From Phreatobacter stygius (GTDB lineage: Bacteria; Pseudomonadota; Alphaproteobacteria; Rhizobiales; Phreatobacteraceae), in the NCBI RefSeq assembly GCF_005144885.1, contig NZ_CP039690.1, positions 1,935,001 to 1,999,000 on the forward strand: a stretch of DNA of 64,000 nt, written 5' to 3'. Position 1 is the first letter of the stretch. Each line of letters starts with the position of its first letter. The position numbers and the translations under genes were made by a program. Positions 1-11,554 of the stretch are shown here, piece after piece. Under the pieces are notes generated by a model that was not told the origin of the DNA, searched no databases, and was given only the letters and a program-made list of their open reading frames with translations.

Positions 1-1
1 C

Positions 2-1486
2 GACATTCCCGAGTTCAATCCGCTGCGCCTGCTTGCCGGCGATCAGCCGGAACGCGCCCAGGAGGCCGAGCCCGATACCGATGGCGAAGTCACCATCGTC
101 AATCGCGACATGGCGAGCCTGCAGCTCGCCGAGCGCAGCATGATGACGCTGACCACCGACGAGATCCTGGCACGGGTCCGTGAGGTGGCGATCCGGCGCG
201 AGCAGGCCATTCCCGTTTCGCTGCCGCAGGCGGCAGCCTTCGTCGATGCGCCGGCGCCCGTCGATGCCAATGCGATCGACCCGGCCGCCTCCAATGTGTC
301 GCGCGTGCCGAAGGCCGTCGCCCAGCCGGCCGCCGCGAGTGCGACCCCGCCGGACCGGGCCGCCATCGCCAAGGCCGGCGACACCATTTCCAGCATTCTC
401 ATGGAGCTCGGCGCGACCCGCGAGGACGCCCGCCTGATCGCCACCGCTTTCGGCCGCGGCGGCCGCGAGATCACGCTGCGCGAAGGCCAGCGTGTCCGCG
501 TGCTGTTCGCGCCTGGCCCGACCGCCCGGCTGCAGCCGGTGCGGGTCATCCTGGTCGGCGACCGCGGCCCGGAATCGGCCGTGGCGCTCTCCGACGAGGG
601 CCGCTATGTCGCCATGGAAGACCCGGCCGACGCCGCCACCATCACCCAGGATTCGGAGGAGGAGGACGACGGCCAGGGCATGCGCCTCTACAACGCCATC
701 TACGAGACGGCGCTGCGCCAGGACATCCCCAAACCGATCATCGACGAGATGATCCGGCTCTATTCCCACGATGTCGATTTCAACCGGCGTGTCGGCCAAG
801 GCGACCTGTTCGAGGTGTTTTACGCGTCCGACGAAGAGGGCGATGCCGGCCGCGGCGACATCCTCTACACATCGCTGACGACCGCCGGCGAGACCAGGCG
901 CTATTACCGCTTCCACTCGACCGCCGACGGCATCGTCGACTACTACGACCAGCAGGGCAAATCGGCCCGCAAGTTCCTCATCCGCAAACCGATCACCTCG
1001 GGCCAGATGCGCTCCGAGTTCGGCATGCGCCGCCACCCGATCATGGGCTATTACAAGATGCATACCGGCGTCGACTGGGCCGATCGCATCGGCACGCCGA
1101 TCATCGCGGCCGGCAACGGCGTCATCGCGAAGGCCGCCTGGTCGAGCGGTTATGGCCGGCGCATCGAGATCGAACACGCCAACGGCTACACCTCGACCTA
1201 TTCGCACATGTCGGGTTTTGCCCGCGGCATCGCCGAAGGCACACGCGTGCGTCAGGGCCAGGTGATCGGCTATCTCGGCAATACCGGCCTCGCCACCGGC
1301 CCGCACCTGCACTACGAGGTCATGGTCAATGGCCGCTTCGTCGACCCGATGCGCGTGCGCGTGCCGCGCGGCCGCGAACTGGAAGGCCGGGTCCTGGCCG
1401 AGTTCATGCGCGAGCGCGAGCGCATCGACAACCTGATGACCCGCGACCGTGCCGAGACGCGCGTCACCGCGCAGAGCGGACGCTAG
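2..1486 (+). CDS. M23 family metallopeptidase, 5' end outside window
   Basis: Zinc endopeptidase of the LytM/M23 type, expected to cut peptidoglycan cross-links in the periplasm. The reading frame is open from base 2 with no start needed, so the gene begins upstream; a Met at 110 is probably internal. About 494 residues are present. A LysM/OapA-like stretch lies near residues 115-175 (DTISSILMELGA). The C-terminal LytM domain carries the metal ligands: HTGVDWAD (H and D) and HLHYEV. It falls between an RSEFGMRRHP segment and a charged tail rich in Arg and Glu. The tail after the peptidase domain (about 50 residues) could contact the cell envelope. The next gene, trmFO, is convergent. Whether it is an active hydrolase or an EnvC-like activator cannot be decided, but the ligands for activity are there. 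Confidence 0.88.
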   Translation, partial: DIPEFNPLRLLAGDQPERAQEAEPDTDGEVTIVNRDMASLQLAERSMMTLTTDEILARVREVAIRREQAIPVSLPQAAAFVDAPAPVDANAIDPAASNVSRVPKAVAQPAAASATPPDRAAIAKAGDTISSILMELGATREDARLIATAFGRGGREITLREGQRVRVLFAPGPTARLQPVRVILVGDRGPESAVALSDEGRYVAMEDPADAATITQDSEEEDDGQGMRLYNAIYETALRQDIPKPIIDEMIRLYSHDVDFNRRVGQGDLFEVFYASDEEGDAGRGDILYTSLTTAGETRRYYRFHSTADGIVDYYDQQGKSARKFLIRKPITSGQMRSEFGMRRHPIMGYYKMHTGVDWADRIGTPIIAAGNGVIAKAAWSSGYGRRIEIEHANGYTSTYSHMSGFARGIAEGTRVRQGQVIGYLGNTGLATGPHLHYEVMVNGRFVDPMRVRVPRGRELEGRVLAEFMRERERIDNLMTRDRAETRVTAQSGR

Positions 1487-1514
1487 AGCCCCCGACCGAA
1501 CCGGCGCCCGTCCT

Positions 1515-2930
1515 CTATTCGGCGGCAGCCAGCCTCGTCTCGCCGAGCCAGGCCTCGAGATCGACCAGCGCCCGCGCGCTCAAAGCCTGCTTGCGCGCCT
1601 GGGTTTTCGCAGTGCCGCGCAGCCTCACGCCGTCCGGCCCCTTGGTCGGACTTTGCTCGAGCGGCGGAAACAGCCCGAAATTGACGTTCATCGGCTGAAA
1701 CGAGCGTGGCCCTTCGTCGATCGTCGTCATGTGACCGCCGGTGATGTGGTTGATCAGGGCGCCATGCGCCGTGGTCACCGGCGGCAGCCGCGCCTCGAGG
1801 CCAAGCCTTTCGGCCGCGGCGAAACGCCCGACCAGGCCACCGATCGCCGCGCTCTCGACATAGCCCTCGCAGCCGGTGATCTGGCCGGCGAAGCGCAGCC
1901 GCGGTTCCACCTTCAGCCGGAGCGTCTCGTCGAGCATTTTCGGCGAGTTCAGATAGGTATTGCGGTGAATGCCGCCAAGCCGGGCGAACTCGGCGTTTTC
2001 GAGCCCCGGGATCATCCGGAACACCCGGGCCTGTTCGCCATATTTCAGCTTGGTCTGGAAGCCGGTCATGTTGAACAGCGTGCCCAGCTTGTTGTCCTGG
2101 CGCAGCTGGACCACGGCATAGGCCTTCTCGGTTGGCTTGTGCCTGTTGGTCAGCCCGACCGGCTTCATCGGCCCCCAGCGCAGGGTCTCGCGGCCGCGCT
2201 CGGCCATCACCTCGATCGGCAGGCAACCGTCGAAATAGGGCGTGCCCTCCCACTCCTTGAACATGGTCTTGTCGCCGGCCAGCAGCGCGTCGACAAAAGC
2301 CTCGTATTCGTCCTTGGTCAAAGGGCAGTTGATATAGTCGGCGCCGGTGCCGCCGGGACCGGGCTTGTCGTAGCGCGACTGGAACCAGGCGATGTCCATG
2401 TTGACCGTCTCGAAATGGACGATCGGCGCGATGGCGTCGAAGAAGGCGAGCGCGGTCTCACCGGTGATCGCCCGGATGCCCTCGGCCAGCGCCGGTGAGG
2501 TCAAGGGACCGGTGGCGATGATCACATTGTCCCAGTCGGCGGGCGGCAGGCCAGCCACCTCCTCGCGTGCGATCGTCACCAAGGGATGGGCCTCCAATGC
2601 CGCTGTCACCCCTTGGCTGAAACCGTCGCGGTCGACCGCCAGCGCCCCGCCCGCCGGCACCTGATGGGCATCGCCCATGCGCATGATGAGCGAGCCCATG
2701 CGCCGCATCTCCGCATGCAACAGGCCGACCGCATTGTTTTCGGCATCATCCGAGCGGAACGAGTTCGAGCAGACCAGCTCGGCCAGGCCTTCGGTCTTGT
2801 GCGCATCGGTCTCGCGCACCGGGCGCATCTCATGAATGACCACCGGCACGCCGGCGGAGGCGATCTGCCAGGCGGCTTCGGACCCGGCGAGGCCGCCGCC
2901 AATGATGCGGATGGGGGAAAAACTTGTCAT
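1515..2930 (-). CDS. trmFO: TrmFO, folate/FAD-dependent tRNA (uracil-54 C5)-methyltransferase
   Basis: Methylates U54 in the T-loop of tRNA using 5,10-methylene-THF and FADH2 in the cytoplasm. 471 residues from the chosen ATG at 2930, the usual family length. The N-terminus [16 protein letters not shown] is the FAD-binding Rossmann motif and starts within seven residues of that Met; the frame is open farther upstream to 3032 but the extra residues are basic and lack family features. The conserved Cys segment [26 protein letters not shown] and a C-terminal INFGLFPPL-type block (here VNFGLFPPL) are visible. It is a single gene between the convergent M23 gene and clpB. Known family biology: TrmFO replaces the SAM-dependent TrmA in many alphaproteobacteria and Gram-positives. 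Confidence 0.95.
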   Translation of the reverse strand: MTSFSPIRIIGGGLAGSEAAWQIASAGVPVVIHEMRPVRETDAHKTEGLAELVCSNSFRSDDAENNAVGLLHAEMRRMGSLIMRMGDAHQVPAGGALAVDRDGFSQGVTAALEAHPLVTIAREEVAGLPPADWDNVIIATGPLTSPALAEGIRAITGETALAFFDAIAPIVHFETVNMDIAWFQSRYDKPGPGGTGADYINCPLTKDEYEAFVDALLAGDKTMFKEWEGTPYFDGCLPIEVMAERGRETLRWGPMKPVGLTNRHKPTEKAYAVVQLRQDNKLGTLFNMTGFQTKLKYGEQARVFRMIPGLENAEFARLGGIHRNTYLNSPKMLDETLRLKVEPRLRFAGQITGCEGYVESAAIGGLVGRFAAAERLGLEARLPPVTTAHGALINHITGGHMTTIDEGPRSFQPMNVNFGLFPPLEQSPTKGPDGVRLRGTAKTQARKQALSARALVDLEAWLGETRLAAAE

Positions 2931-3030
2931 GCCCGGCGTTTTAGGCGCCATGGAGCCGGCCGGCAAGGACAACCCGGCAAGCCCAGCGCCACCGCGGCGT
3001 TCATGCGGGTCCCCCCGGAACCTCCGGCGC

Positions 3031-3059
3031 AAAAAAACAAAGGCCTCCCGAAGGAGGCC
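3031..3059 (-). terminator. Rho-independent terminator of clpB
   Basis: Read on the minus strand, a 7-bp GC stem (GGCCTCC / GGAGGCC) with a TTCG tetraloop is followed by TTTGTTTTTTT. It begins 37 nt after the clpB stop codon. The UUCG-type loop and U-run make this a convincing intrinsic terminator. It also separates clpB from trmFO. Confidence 0.9.
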
Positions 3060-3095
3060 CCTGTCGATCTGCGGATGGAGCTCAAGCGCGGCGGG

Positions 3096-5699
<2,604 letters not shown>

Positions 5700-5950
5700 A
5701 TGGTCTCTCCTTTGACCGATCCCGCCGTCTCGGATGAGCCCGGAGGAAACGTCCGACCGAATGAGTGTCCCGGCCCCGAAGCGACCGGCAGGCCCGATAT
5801 GGGGAGGCAGGTTTCAGAGCGGAAGAGGCTTCGGTCACCGCCGCGTGATCCCGGCGGCAGCTCCGCAATCATGAGTGACGGGCTGGCGGCTTGACCGCGC
5901 CGGCGCCTTGCGTCACGTCAAGGCCGCCGACAATCCGCCCAGGACATGCC

Positions 5951-6712
5951 ATGACCGCCCGCATCGCCGCCCTTTATCGCTACCCCGTGAAGGGGCTTTC
6001 GGCGGAACCGCTGATCGAAGCCGAGCTCGCCACCGCCGGCCATTTTCCCGGCGACAGGCTGTTCGCCATCGAGAACGGCCCGTCCGGCTTCGATCCGGCG
6101 GCGCCGGAACACCAGCCCAAGACCAAGTTCCTGGTGCTCGCCCGACAGGCGGCGCTGGCCAGGCTGAAGACCCATTACGACGAGGCGACCGGCGAACTGG
6201 CGATCGCAGCCGACGGCGCCGAAGCCGTCCGGGCCGATCTCGCGACGGCGGAGGGCCGCACCGCGATCGAGACGTTCTTCAAGACGTTCCTGGCCAAGGA
6301 GCTCGCCGGCGACCCGAAAGTGCTGACCGCGCCGATCGGCTTCCGCTTCATGGATTCGCGCTCCGGTTTTGCCTCGATCATCAATCTGGCAACCGTCCGG
6401 GCACTGGAAAAGGTCACCGGCATGGAGCTCGATCCGATCCGCTTCCGCGCCAATATCTACATTGACGGCCTGCCGGCCTTTGCCGAATTTGATTGGGTCG
6501 ACAAGGCCGTCAGCGTCGGCGCAACCTTGCTGCATGGCATCAAGCGCACCGAACGTTGCGCTGCCACCACGGTCAATCCGAAGACCGCCATCCGCGACGT
6601 GATGATCCCGGCGGTGCTGATGCGCACCTATGGACATGCCGATTGCGGCATCTATGTCAGCGTCAGCGCCGGCGGCCGGATCGCGATCGGCGATGCCGTG
6701 GCGGCGCACTAG
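5951..6712 (+). CDS. MOSC domain-containing protein
   Basis: 253 residues from the ATG at 5951. The N-terminal MOSC beta-barrel motif (IAALYRYPVKGLSAEPL) sits right after the start, which supports this Met over one 20 codons upstream. The C-terminal part contains RFRANIYIDGLPAF and IKRTERCAATTVNP, matching the MOSC core with its conserved Cys (CAATTVNP). MOSC proteins handle molybdenum-cofactor sulfur or act as molybdopterin-dependent reductases (YiiM/mARC type). Substrate is unknown. It is divergent from clpB and 38 nt upstream of the following flavoprotein gene, with which it may be co-transcribed. No molybdenum-cofactor genes are nearby. Confidence 0.85.
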   Translation: MTARIAALYRYPVKGLSAEPLIEAELATAGHFPGDRLFAIENGPSGFDPAAPEHQPKTKFLVLARQAALARLKTHYDEATGELAIAADGAEAVRADLATAEGRTAIETFFKTFLAKELAGDPKVLTAPIGFRFMDSRSGFASIINLATVRALEKVTGMELDPIRFRANIYIDGLPAFAEFDWVDKAVSVGATLLHGIKRTERCAATTVNPKTAIRDVMIPAVLMRTYGHADCGIYVSVSAGGRIAIGDAVAAH

Positions 6713-6750
6713 GTGCGGCTGGACCGCCGGTCGCCGGATCGGGCGGGACA

Positions 6751-7947
6751 GTGAGCAAGAGGCCGTCAGTGGAACAGTATGATGTGGTGGTGGTCGGTGC
6801 TGGCGCCGCCGGCATGATGTGCGCCATCGAGGCGGGAAAACGCGGCCGCTCCGTCCTGATCATCGATCATGCCGCCGCTCCCGGCGAGAAGATCCGCATC
6901 TCCGGCGGCGGCCGGTGCAATTTCACCAATATCCATACCAGCCCGCGCCAGTTCATCTCGCAGAACCCGCGGTTCTGCATTTCGGCGCTCAGCCGCTACA
7001 CCCAACGTGATTTCATCGCCTGGATCGACCGGTCAGGCATCGCCTATCACGAGAAGACGCTCGGCCAGCTGTTCTGCGACGGTTCGGCGCGCGAGATCAT
7101 CGATCTCCTGACCACCGAGATGGACCGGCACCATGTCGATCTCAGCCTGAACACCGTGGTCACCGATGTCGCCAGGAGCGCCGGCGGCTTTGATCTGAGG
7201 CTGAGCCACGGCGCCGTGCGCTGCGCCGCGCTGGTGGTGGCGAGCGGCGGCAAATCCATCCCCAAGATGGGCGCCACCGGCTTCGGTTATGAACTGGCCG
7301 CCCGGTTCGGCCTGAACCTGGTCGAGACCCGCCCGGCGCTGGTGCCGCTGACCTTTCAGCCCGACGTGCTGGAACGCCTGAAACCGCTTGCCGGCGTCGC
7401 GGTCGACGCGATCGTCAGCCATGGCAAGACGCGCTTCGAGGAGGCGATGCTGTTCACCCATCGGGGTTTGAGCGGCCCGGCGATCCTGCAGATCTCGTCG
7501 TTCTGGCGCGAAGGCGACGAGATCACCGTCGCCATGTTGCCTGGGCTCAACCTGCTCGACACCTTGCGCGCCGCGCGCGCCAGCAACGGCCGGCAGGCGC
7601 TGCAGACCGTGCTGGCGGCCCATCTGCCGAAGCGCCTCGCCCAGCTGCTGGTCGAGGAACAGGCGATCCAGGGCAATCTCGCCGACCTCTCCGACAAGGT
7701 GCTGGCCCGGGTCGATGCCGCGGTGAACGCCTGGCGCGTCCGCCCCAACGGCTCGGAAGGTTATCGGACCGCGGAGGTGACGCTCGGCGGCGTCGATACC
7801 CGCGATCTCGATTCGCGAACCATGGAGGCCAAGGCGGTTCCGGGGCTCTATTTCATCGGCGAGGTCGTCGACGTCACCGGCTGGCTCGGCGGTTATAACT
7901 TCCAGTGGGCCTGGTCGTCGGGCTGGAGCGCCGGGCAGGTGGTATGA
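6751..7947 (+). CDS. HI0933/YhiN family FAD-dependent oxidoreductase
   Basis: 398-residue flavoprotein. The N-terminal dinucleotide motif VVVGAGAAGMMCAIEAG and the signature RISGGGRCNFTN are diagnostic of the HI0933/YhiN (BaiN-like) family; the C-terminal FAD motif GLYFIGEVVDVTGWLGGYNFQWAWSSG is split across the end of the protein. Family members are NAD(P)H-type reductases with poorly known substrates (one, BaiN, acts on bile-acid intermediates; others are annotated as aminoacetone oxidase). The start is chosen as GTG 6751; a second GTG at 6769 with an AGAGG upstream is equally possible. The frame is open farther upstream into the MOSC gene region, but the flavin motif would then be too far in. 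Likely cytoplasmic. Confidence 0.85.
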   Translation: MSKRPSVEQYDVVVVGAGAAGMMCAIEAGKRGRSVLIIDHAAAPGEKIRISGGGRCNFTNIHTSPRQFISQNPRFCISALSRYTQRDFIAWIDRSGIAYHEKTLGQLFCDGSAREIIDLLTTEMDRHHVDLSLNTVVTDVARSAGGFDLRLSHGAVRCAALVVASGGKSIPKMGATGFGYELAARFGLNLVETRPALVPLTFQPDVLERLKPLAGVAVDAIVSHGKTRFEEAMLFTHRGLSGPAILQISSFWREGDEITVAMLPGLNLLDTLRAARASNGRQALQTVLAAHLPKRLAQLLVEEQAIQGNLADLSDKVLARVDAAVNAWRVRPNGSEGYRTAEVTLGGVDTRDLDSRTMEAKAVPGLYFIGEVVDVTGWLGGYNFQWAWSSGWSAGQVV

Positions 7948-7968
7948 CCCCTGACCGGCAGCCCCGCA

Positions 7969-8925
7969 TCATGCGGCGTGACGCTCGCCGGTCGGGCCGA
8001 AATGACCAATATAGCGGGGGCTGATCGCCGATACCGGCAGCACGATCAGCACATCGGTGGTGCCGAACTGATGGTCGACCACGGCGCCGTCGCCGACATG
8101 CGCGCCGAGCCGGAGATAACCCTTGATCAGCGGCGGCAGGGCATGCAGCGCGCGCTTCACGTCGAGTGCATCCTTGGACAGGCGCCCCATGCCGACATAA
8201 CGCGACGGCAAGGCGCGCGCCGCCCATTCCTCGGGCGCGGCGGCGTGATGGTGCAGGAATGACAGTTCCAGCGACAGGGCCTTCGGATCGGTGCCGTCGA
8301 GGCTGGCGCAGCCGAACATCGCATCGATGCGATGGCGCAGCACATAGGTCCAGATGCCGTGCCAGAGCAGTTCCACCGTGCGCTTGTTGCGATAGGCCGG
8401 CTTGACGCAGGAGCGGCCGAGCTCGAGGAAGCGCAAGCCCTTGTGGCGCTCCAGCAAGCCTGCAATGTCGAATTCGGAGGCGGTGTAGAAGCCGCCGTGG
8501 CGATTGGCGACGTCCTGGCGCAGCAGCCGGTAGGTTCCGACGATGGCCGGGCGCGGCGGCCCGAAGCGCGGCCGCTTGACCACGTCATGATCGATCACCA
8601 CCAGATGGTCGCAGATGGCGTCGAAGGCGTCGATGTCGCGGCGCGCCAGCTTGGACGGACCGTCGGCGATCGCCCGCATCTCCTCGTAGAAGACCTTGAA
8701 GCGCAGTTTCTGCGCCCGGCGCACTTCCGCGGCATTGGCCGCGAGCCGTACTTCGAGCGAACCGATGCGCCCAAGCGTTTCCGGCAATTCCGCCCGGGCG
8801 TCGCGCAGGCGGATGCCGCCATAGGCGCGCACCATCGGGATGATCTTGCGGCCTTGATCGGCCCAGACGGCCGGGTCCCAGGCTCGCATCGGTGAGGCGT
8901 TACGCTTGGCAACCGGCTCGGTCAT
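7969..8925 (-). CDS. OlsB-like GNAT acyltransferase (ornithine-lipid synthesis)
   Basis: 318 residues. The core (about 55-190) resembles the acyl-ACP-using GNAT family that includes OlsB: RFKVFYEEM, VGTYRLLRQ, SEFDIAGLL, and LELGRSCVKPAYRNKRTVELLW (shown in pieces). The C-terminal half has FGCASLDGTDP and a GYLRLGAHVGDG segment found in the same family. OlsB joins a 3-hydroxy fatty acid from ACP to ornithine, giving lyso-ornithine lipid, a phosphorus-free membrane lipid common in Hyphomicrobiales. OlsA is not in the window, so the assignment rests on family alone; other N-acyl amino-acid synthases share the fold. The ATG at 8925 follows a GGGAGA ribosome-binding site. Convergent with the flavoprotein gene. 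Confidence 0.75.
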   Translation of the reverse strand: MTEPVAKRNASPMRAWDPAVWADQGRKIIPMVRAYGGIRLRDARAELPETLGRIGSLEVRLAANAAEVRRAQKLRFKVFYEEMRAIADGPSKLARRDIDAFDAICDHLVVIDHDVVKRPRFGPPRPAIVGTYRLLRQDVANRHGGFYTASEFDIAGLLERHKGLRFLELGRSCVKPAYRNKRTVELLWHGIWTYVLRHRIDAMFGCASLDGTDPKALSLELSFLHHHAAAPEEWAARALPSRYVGMGRLSKDALDVKRALHALPPLIKGYLRLGAHVGDGAVVDHQFGTTDVLIVLPVSAISPRYIGHFGPTGERHAA

Positions 8926-9147
8926 GGCCGCTGTCTCCCGACGGCATGACGACCGACTCGACCGCGTCGATTCGCCTCATGCGCGTATCGCACCTCGTCT
9001 CGCATCAAGCAGACAGGTGAATGACGAAGCTGCGACGGATCAATGACATAGACGGAAGGCGCGGGCATTTTCAAGCAAGGCAGGCGCGACATCGCGGCGC
9101 GGACAGCGCGCGGATCCCAGGCCGGACGCGCTGGACGCCTGTCCCGA

Positions 9148-9408
9148 TTATTCGGCCGTCGACAGTGTCGCGGCGCGGCCCCGGGAGGCGCCGAGTTCGG
9201 CCATATAGGCGCTTGTGGCGACCAGCATGTTGCTCGACGCCTCGGCCAAGCTCGCCAGCACCCGCGACTTCTGCGCATTGCTCAACGGACTGCCGCGAAC
9301 CGCGGCGCCGAACGACGCGATGCCGCTGGTGATCGACCGCAAGGTCTCGATTTCGACGGTATGGGTCGAGCGCTTGATGTCGTCGGTGACGGACGTCGTT
9401 TCGGTCAT
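9148..9408 (-). CDS. Small hypothetical protein, 86 aa
   Basis: Not recognised. 86 residues, no membrane segment or signal peptide. The sequence is helical in character: Thr-rich N-terminus (MTETTSVTDDIKRSTHTVE), then a predicted amphipathic helical pair containing ASLAEASSNMLVATSAYMAEL. A GGGGGG run lies 6-12 nt before the ATG, a plausible ribosome-binding site. It follows pgm on the same strand, 103 nt after the pgm stop, with a hairpin between the two, so it is probably its own unit. Confidence 0.6.
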   Translation of the reverse strand: MTETTSVTDDIKRSTHTVEIETLRSITSGIASFGAAVRGSPLSNAQKSRVLASLAEASSNMLVATSAYMAELGASRGRAATLSTAE

Positions 9409-9471
9409 GCCATGCCCCCCGGCCTGTTCTCTGCCGGAGCCTCACACGACATAGTTAACGTAACGTAAATA

Positions 9472-9499
9472 ACCGGCGGGAAATTCAGCTCCCGCCGGT
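9472..9499 (-). terminator. Hairpin terminator of the phosphohexomutase gene
   Basis: Perfect 10-bp stem (ACCGGCGGGA / TCCCGCCGGT) with an 8-nt loop, starting 13 nt after the stop at 9512 on the minus strand. The following sequence is only moderately T-rich (TTATTTAC), so termination may be partial. Confidence 0.65.
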
Positions 9500-9511
9500 C
9501 TTTGTGACCGA

Positions 9512-11011
9512 TCAGATGGTCTGATTATACTCGCCGACTTCCGGATTCTCGCGGACCACCGCGTCGACCGCCTTGAACATGTCGCGCATCCGCTTCTCCG
9601 ACACCGGGCTTTCCACCACGACGACCAGTTCGGGCTTGTTCGACGAGGCGCGCACCAGCCCCCAGGTGCCGTCGGACGCGGTGACGCGCACGCCATTCAC
9701 CGTGACGATGTCGACAATGGCATGGTCGGCGACGCGCTGGGCATGGTCGCGCATGTCCTGGAAGCGCTTGGTGATCCGCTCGACCACCTCATATTTGATC
9801 TCGTCGGCGCATTTCGGCGCCATGGTCGGCGTGCCCCAGGTCTTCGGCACCTCGGCATAGAGCTCGGCCATCGACTTGGTGGGGTTGCGGTCGAGCATGT
9901 CGAGCACGGCGATCGCGGTGACCACGCCGTCGTCATAACCGCGGCCGACCGGCGCGTTGAAGAAGAAGTGGCCCGACTTCTCGAAGCCGGCCAGCGCATT
10001 GAGATCGCGCACCCGCCGCTTGATGTAGGAATGGCCGGTCTTCCAATAGTCGGTGGTGGCGCCGAGCCGCTTCAGCTCCGGATCGGTGGCGAACAGGCCG
10101 GTCGACTTCACGTCGACGACGAATTGCGAGGGACCGTGCACCTTGGTCAGATCGCGCGCCAGCATGACGCCGATCTTGTCGGCGAAGATTTCCTCGCCGT
10201 GATTGTCGACCACGCCGCAGCGGTCGCCGTCGCCGTCGAAGCCGAGCCCGACATCGGCGCCGTGCTCCTTCACCGCCACCGCCATGGCATGAAGCATCTT
10301 CATGTCTTCGGGATTGGGGTTGTAGCGCGGGAAGGTGTAGTCGAGTTCGGCATCGAGCGGGATCACCTCGCAGCCGAGCTTTTCCAGGATCTGCGGCGCG
10401 AAGGCACCGGCCGTGCCGTTGCCGCAGGCCGCCACCACCTTCAGCTTGCGGCTGAATTTCGGGCGCTCGGTCAGGTCGCGGATATAGCGTCCGGCGAAGT
10501 CCTCGATGAACAGCAGCGAGCCGCCGCCGATCAGGTCGAAATCGGCCTCCAGCACGATCTTCTTCAAGGCCGTCATCTCGTCCGGACCGAAGGTGACCGG
10601 CCGCTGGGCGCCCATTTTGACGCCGGTCCAGCCATTGTCATTGTGGCTGGCGGTGACCATGGCGACACAGGGCACATCCAGTTCGAACTGGGCGAAATAG
10701 GCCATTGGCGACATGGCCAGGCCAATATCGCGCACCTTGCAGCCGGCCGCCATCAGGCCGGTCACCAGCGCCATCTTGATCGAGGCGGAATAGCTGCGGA
10801 AATCATGCCCGACGACGATCTCGCGCTTCACGCCCATGCGGCCGATCAGCGTACCGAGGCCCATGCCGACGGCCTGCACGCCCATCAGGTTCAATTCCTT
10901 GCCGAGGAACCAGCGTGCGTCATATTCGCGAAAGCCCGTGGGCTTCACCATCGGCAGGGATTCATAGGCGGCGGTATTCGGGGTCAGCGACGGCAGCGGT
11001 TTTGGAAACAT
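9512..11011 (-). CDS. Phosphomannomutase/phosphoglucomutase
   Basis: Interconverts hexose-1- and hexose-6-phosphates, supplying GDP-mannose and UDP-glucose for polysaccharide and LPS synthesis in the cytoplasm. 499 residues from ATG 11011; the frame extends 20 codons upstream but without a better start. The alpha-D-phosphohexomutase marks are all present: the active-site phosphoserine loop TASHNDNGWTGVKMG, the metal-binding loop GFDGDGDRCGVVD, a sugar-recognition region around EKSGHFFFNAP and the C-terminal phosphate-binding DGTWGLVRASSNKPEL. The metal loop keeps all three Asp. The length and motif wording fit the AlgC/ManB-like dual-specificity branch, but PMM and PGM activity cannot be told apart from sequence alone. 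Confidence 0.92.
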   Translation of the reverse strand: MFPKPLPSLTPNTAAYESLPMVKPTGFREYDARWFLGKELNLMGVQAVGMGLGTLIGRMGVKREIVVGHDFRSYSASIKMALVTGLMAAGCKVRDIGLAMSPMAYFAQFELDVPCVAMVTASHNDNGWTGVKMGAQRPVTFGPDEMTALKKIVLEADFDLIGGGSLLFIEDFAGRYIRDLTERPKFSRKLKVVAACGNGTAGAFAPQILEKLGCEVIPLDAELDYTFPRYNPNPEDMKMLHAMAVAVKEHGADVGLGFDGDGDRCGVVDNHGEEIFADKIGVMLARDLTKVHGPSQFVVDVKSTGLFATDPELKRLGATTDYWKTGHSYIKRRVRDLNALAGFEKSGHFFFNAPVGRGYDDGVVTAIAVLDMLDRNPTKSMAELYAEVPKTWGTPTMAPKCADEIKYEVVERITKRFQDMRDHAQRVADHAIVDIVTVNGVRVTASDGTWGLVRASSNKPELVVVVESPVSEKRMRDMFKAVDAVVRENPEVGEYNQTI

Positions 11012-11164
11012 GCGGAATGAACCTTCGCGCGACAGGGGACAATGGGCTTGCGAGCTTATAGCGCCAGCCATGCTCGCATGGCCATGCCATGGCCATGATG
11101 AACAGCGGGTGAGCGACGGTGCACCGCAACAATGTCGAAAACGGGAAGGCCCCGATAGCGCCGG

Positions 11165-11389
11165 TCAGGCGGCGCGCTGCAACGGCGGCGCGATGACGTG
11201 ATGCGACAGGATCCAGGGAGCCTCTTCCACCGTCATGAGGCGGATTTCGAGCGCCTCGGTGAACAGGGCACGGACATGGTCCTCGATCGCCACCAGCGAT
11301 CCGGATGACGACCGAAGCGTCAGCCGATCGGTCGCGATCTCCAGAATTCGACCCTGCATGCGCGCATAGATAACGGGTTCATCGGACAT
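11165..11389 (-). CDS. Small hypothetical protein, 74 aa
   Basis: Not recognised. 74 residues from ATG 11389, preceded by GAGG. It looks like a compact beta/alpha protein (VIYARMQGRILEIATDRLTLR followed by SGSLVAIEDHVRAL in separate pieces), no signal or membrane segment. The frame is open 40 codons farther upstream, but that part is Pro/Gly/Arg-rich and looks non-coding. It sits between the response-regulator gene (165 nt away, same strand) and the phosphohexomutase gene. Confidence 0.55.
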   Translation of the reverse strand: MSDEPVIYARMQGRILEIATDRLTLRSSSGSLVAIEDHVRALFTEALEIRLMTVEEAPWILSHHVIAPPLQRAA

Positions 11390-11554
11390 GATTGGCCTCG
11401 CGGTTCGCGGGAATGCGCATGCAAAACCCCACGAACGCCCTCCCCCCGAGACATCGCCAGGGTCGTCCGCCTGACTTGAACGATACGGCTGCCGAACACG
11501 ACCGATCAAGCGGAACTTTCGGCATAGGTCACGGAGATCGCCGGCCGTCGCGCG

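Noticed and set aside
5700-5860. RpoH (heat-shock) promoter upstream of clpB
   Set aside because: A CCCCATAT-like -10 occurs on the minus strand near 5797-5804, but no CTTG-type -35 lies at proper spacing.
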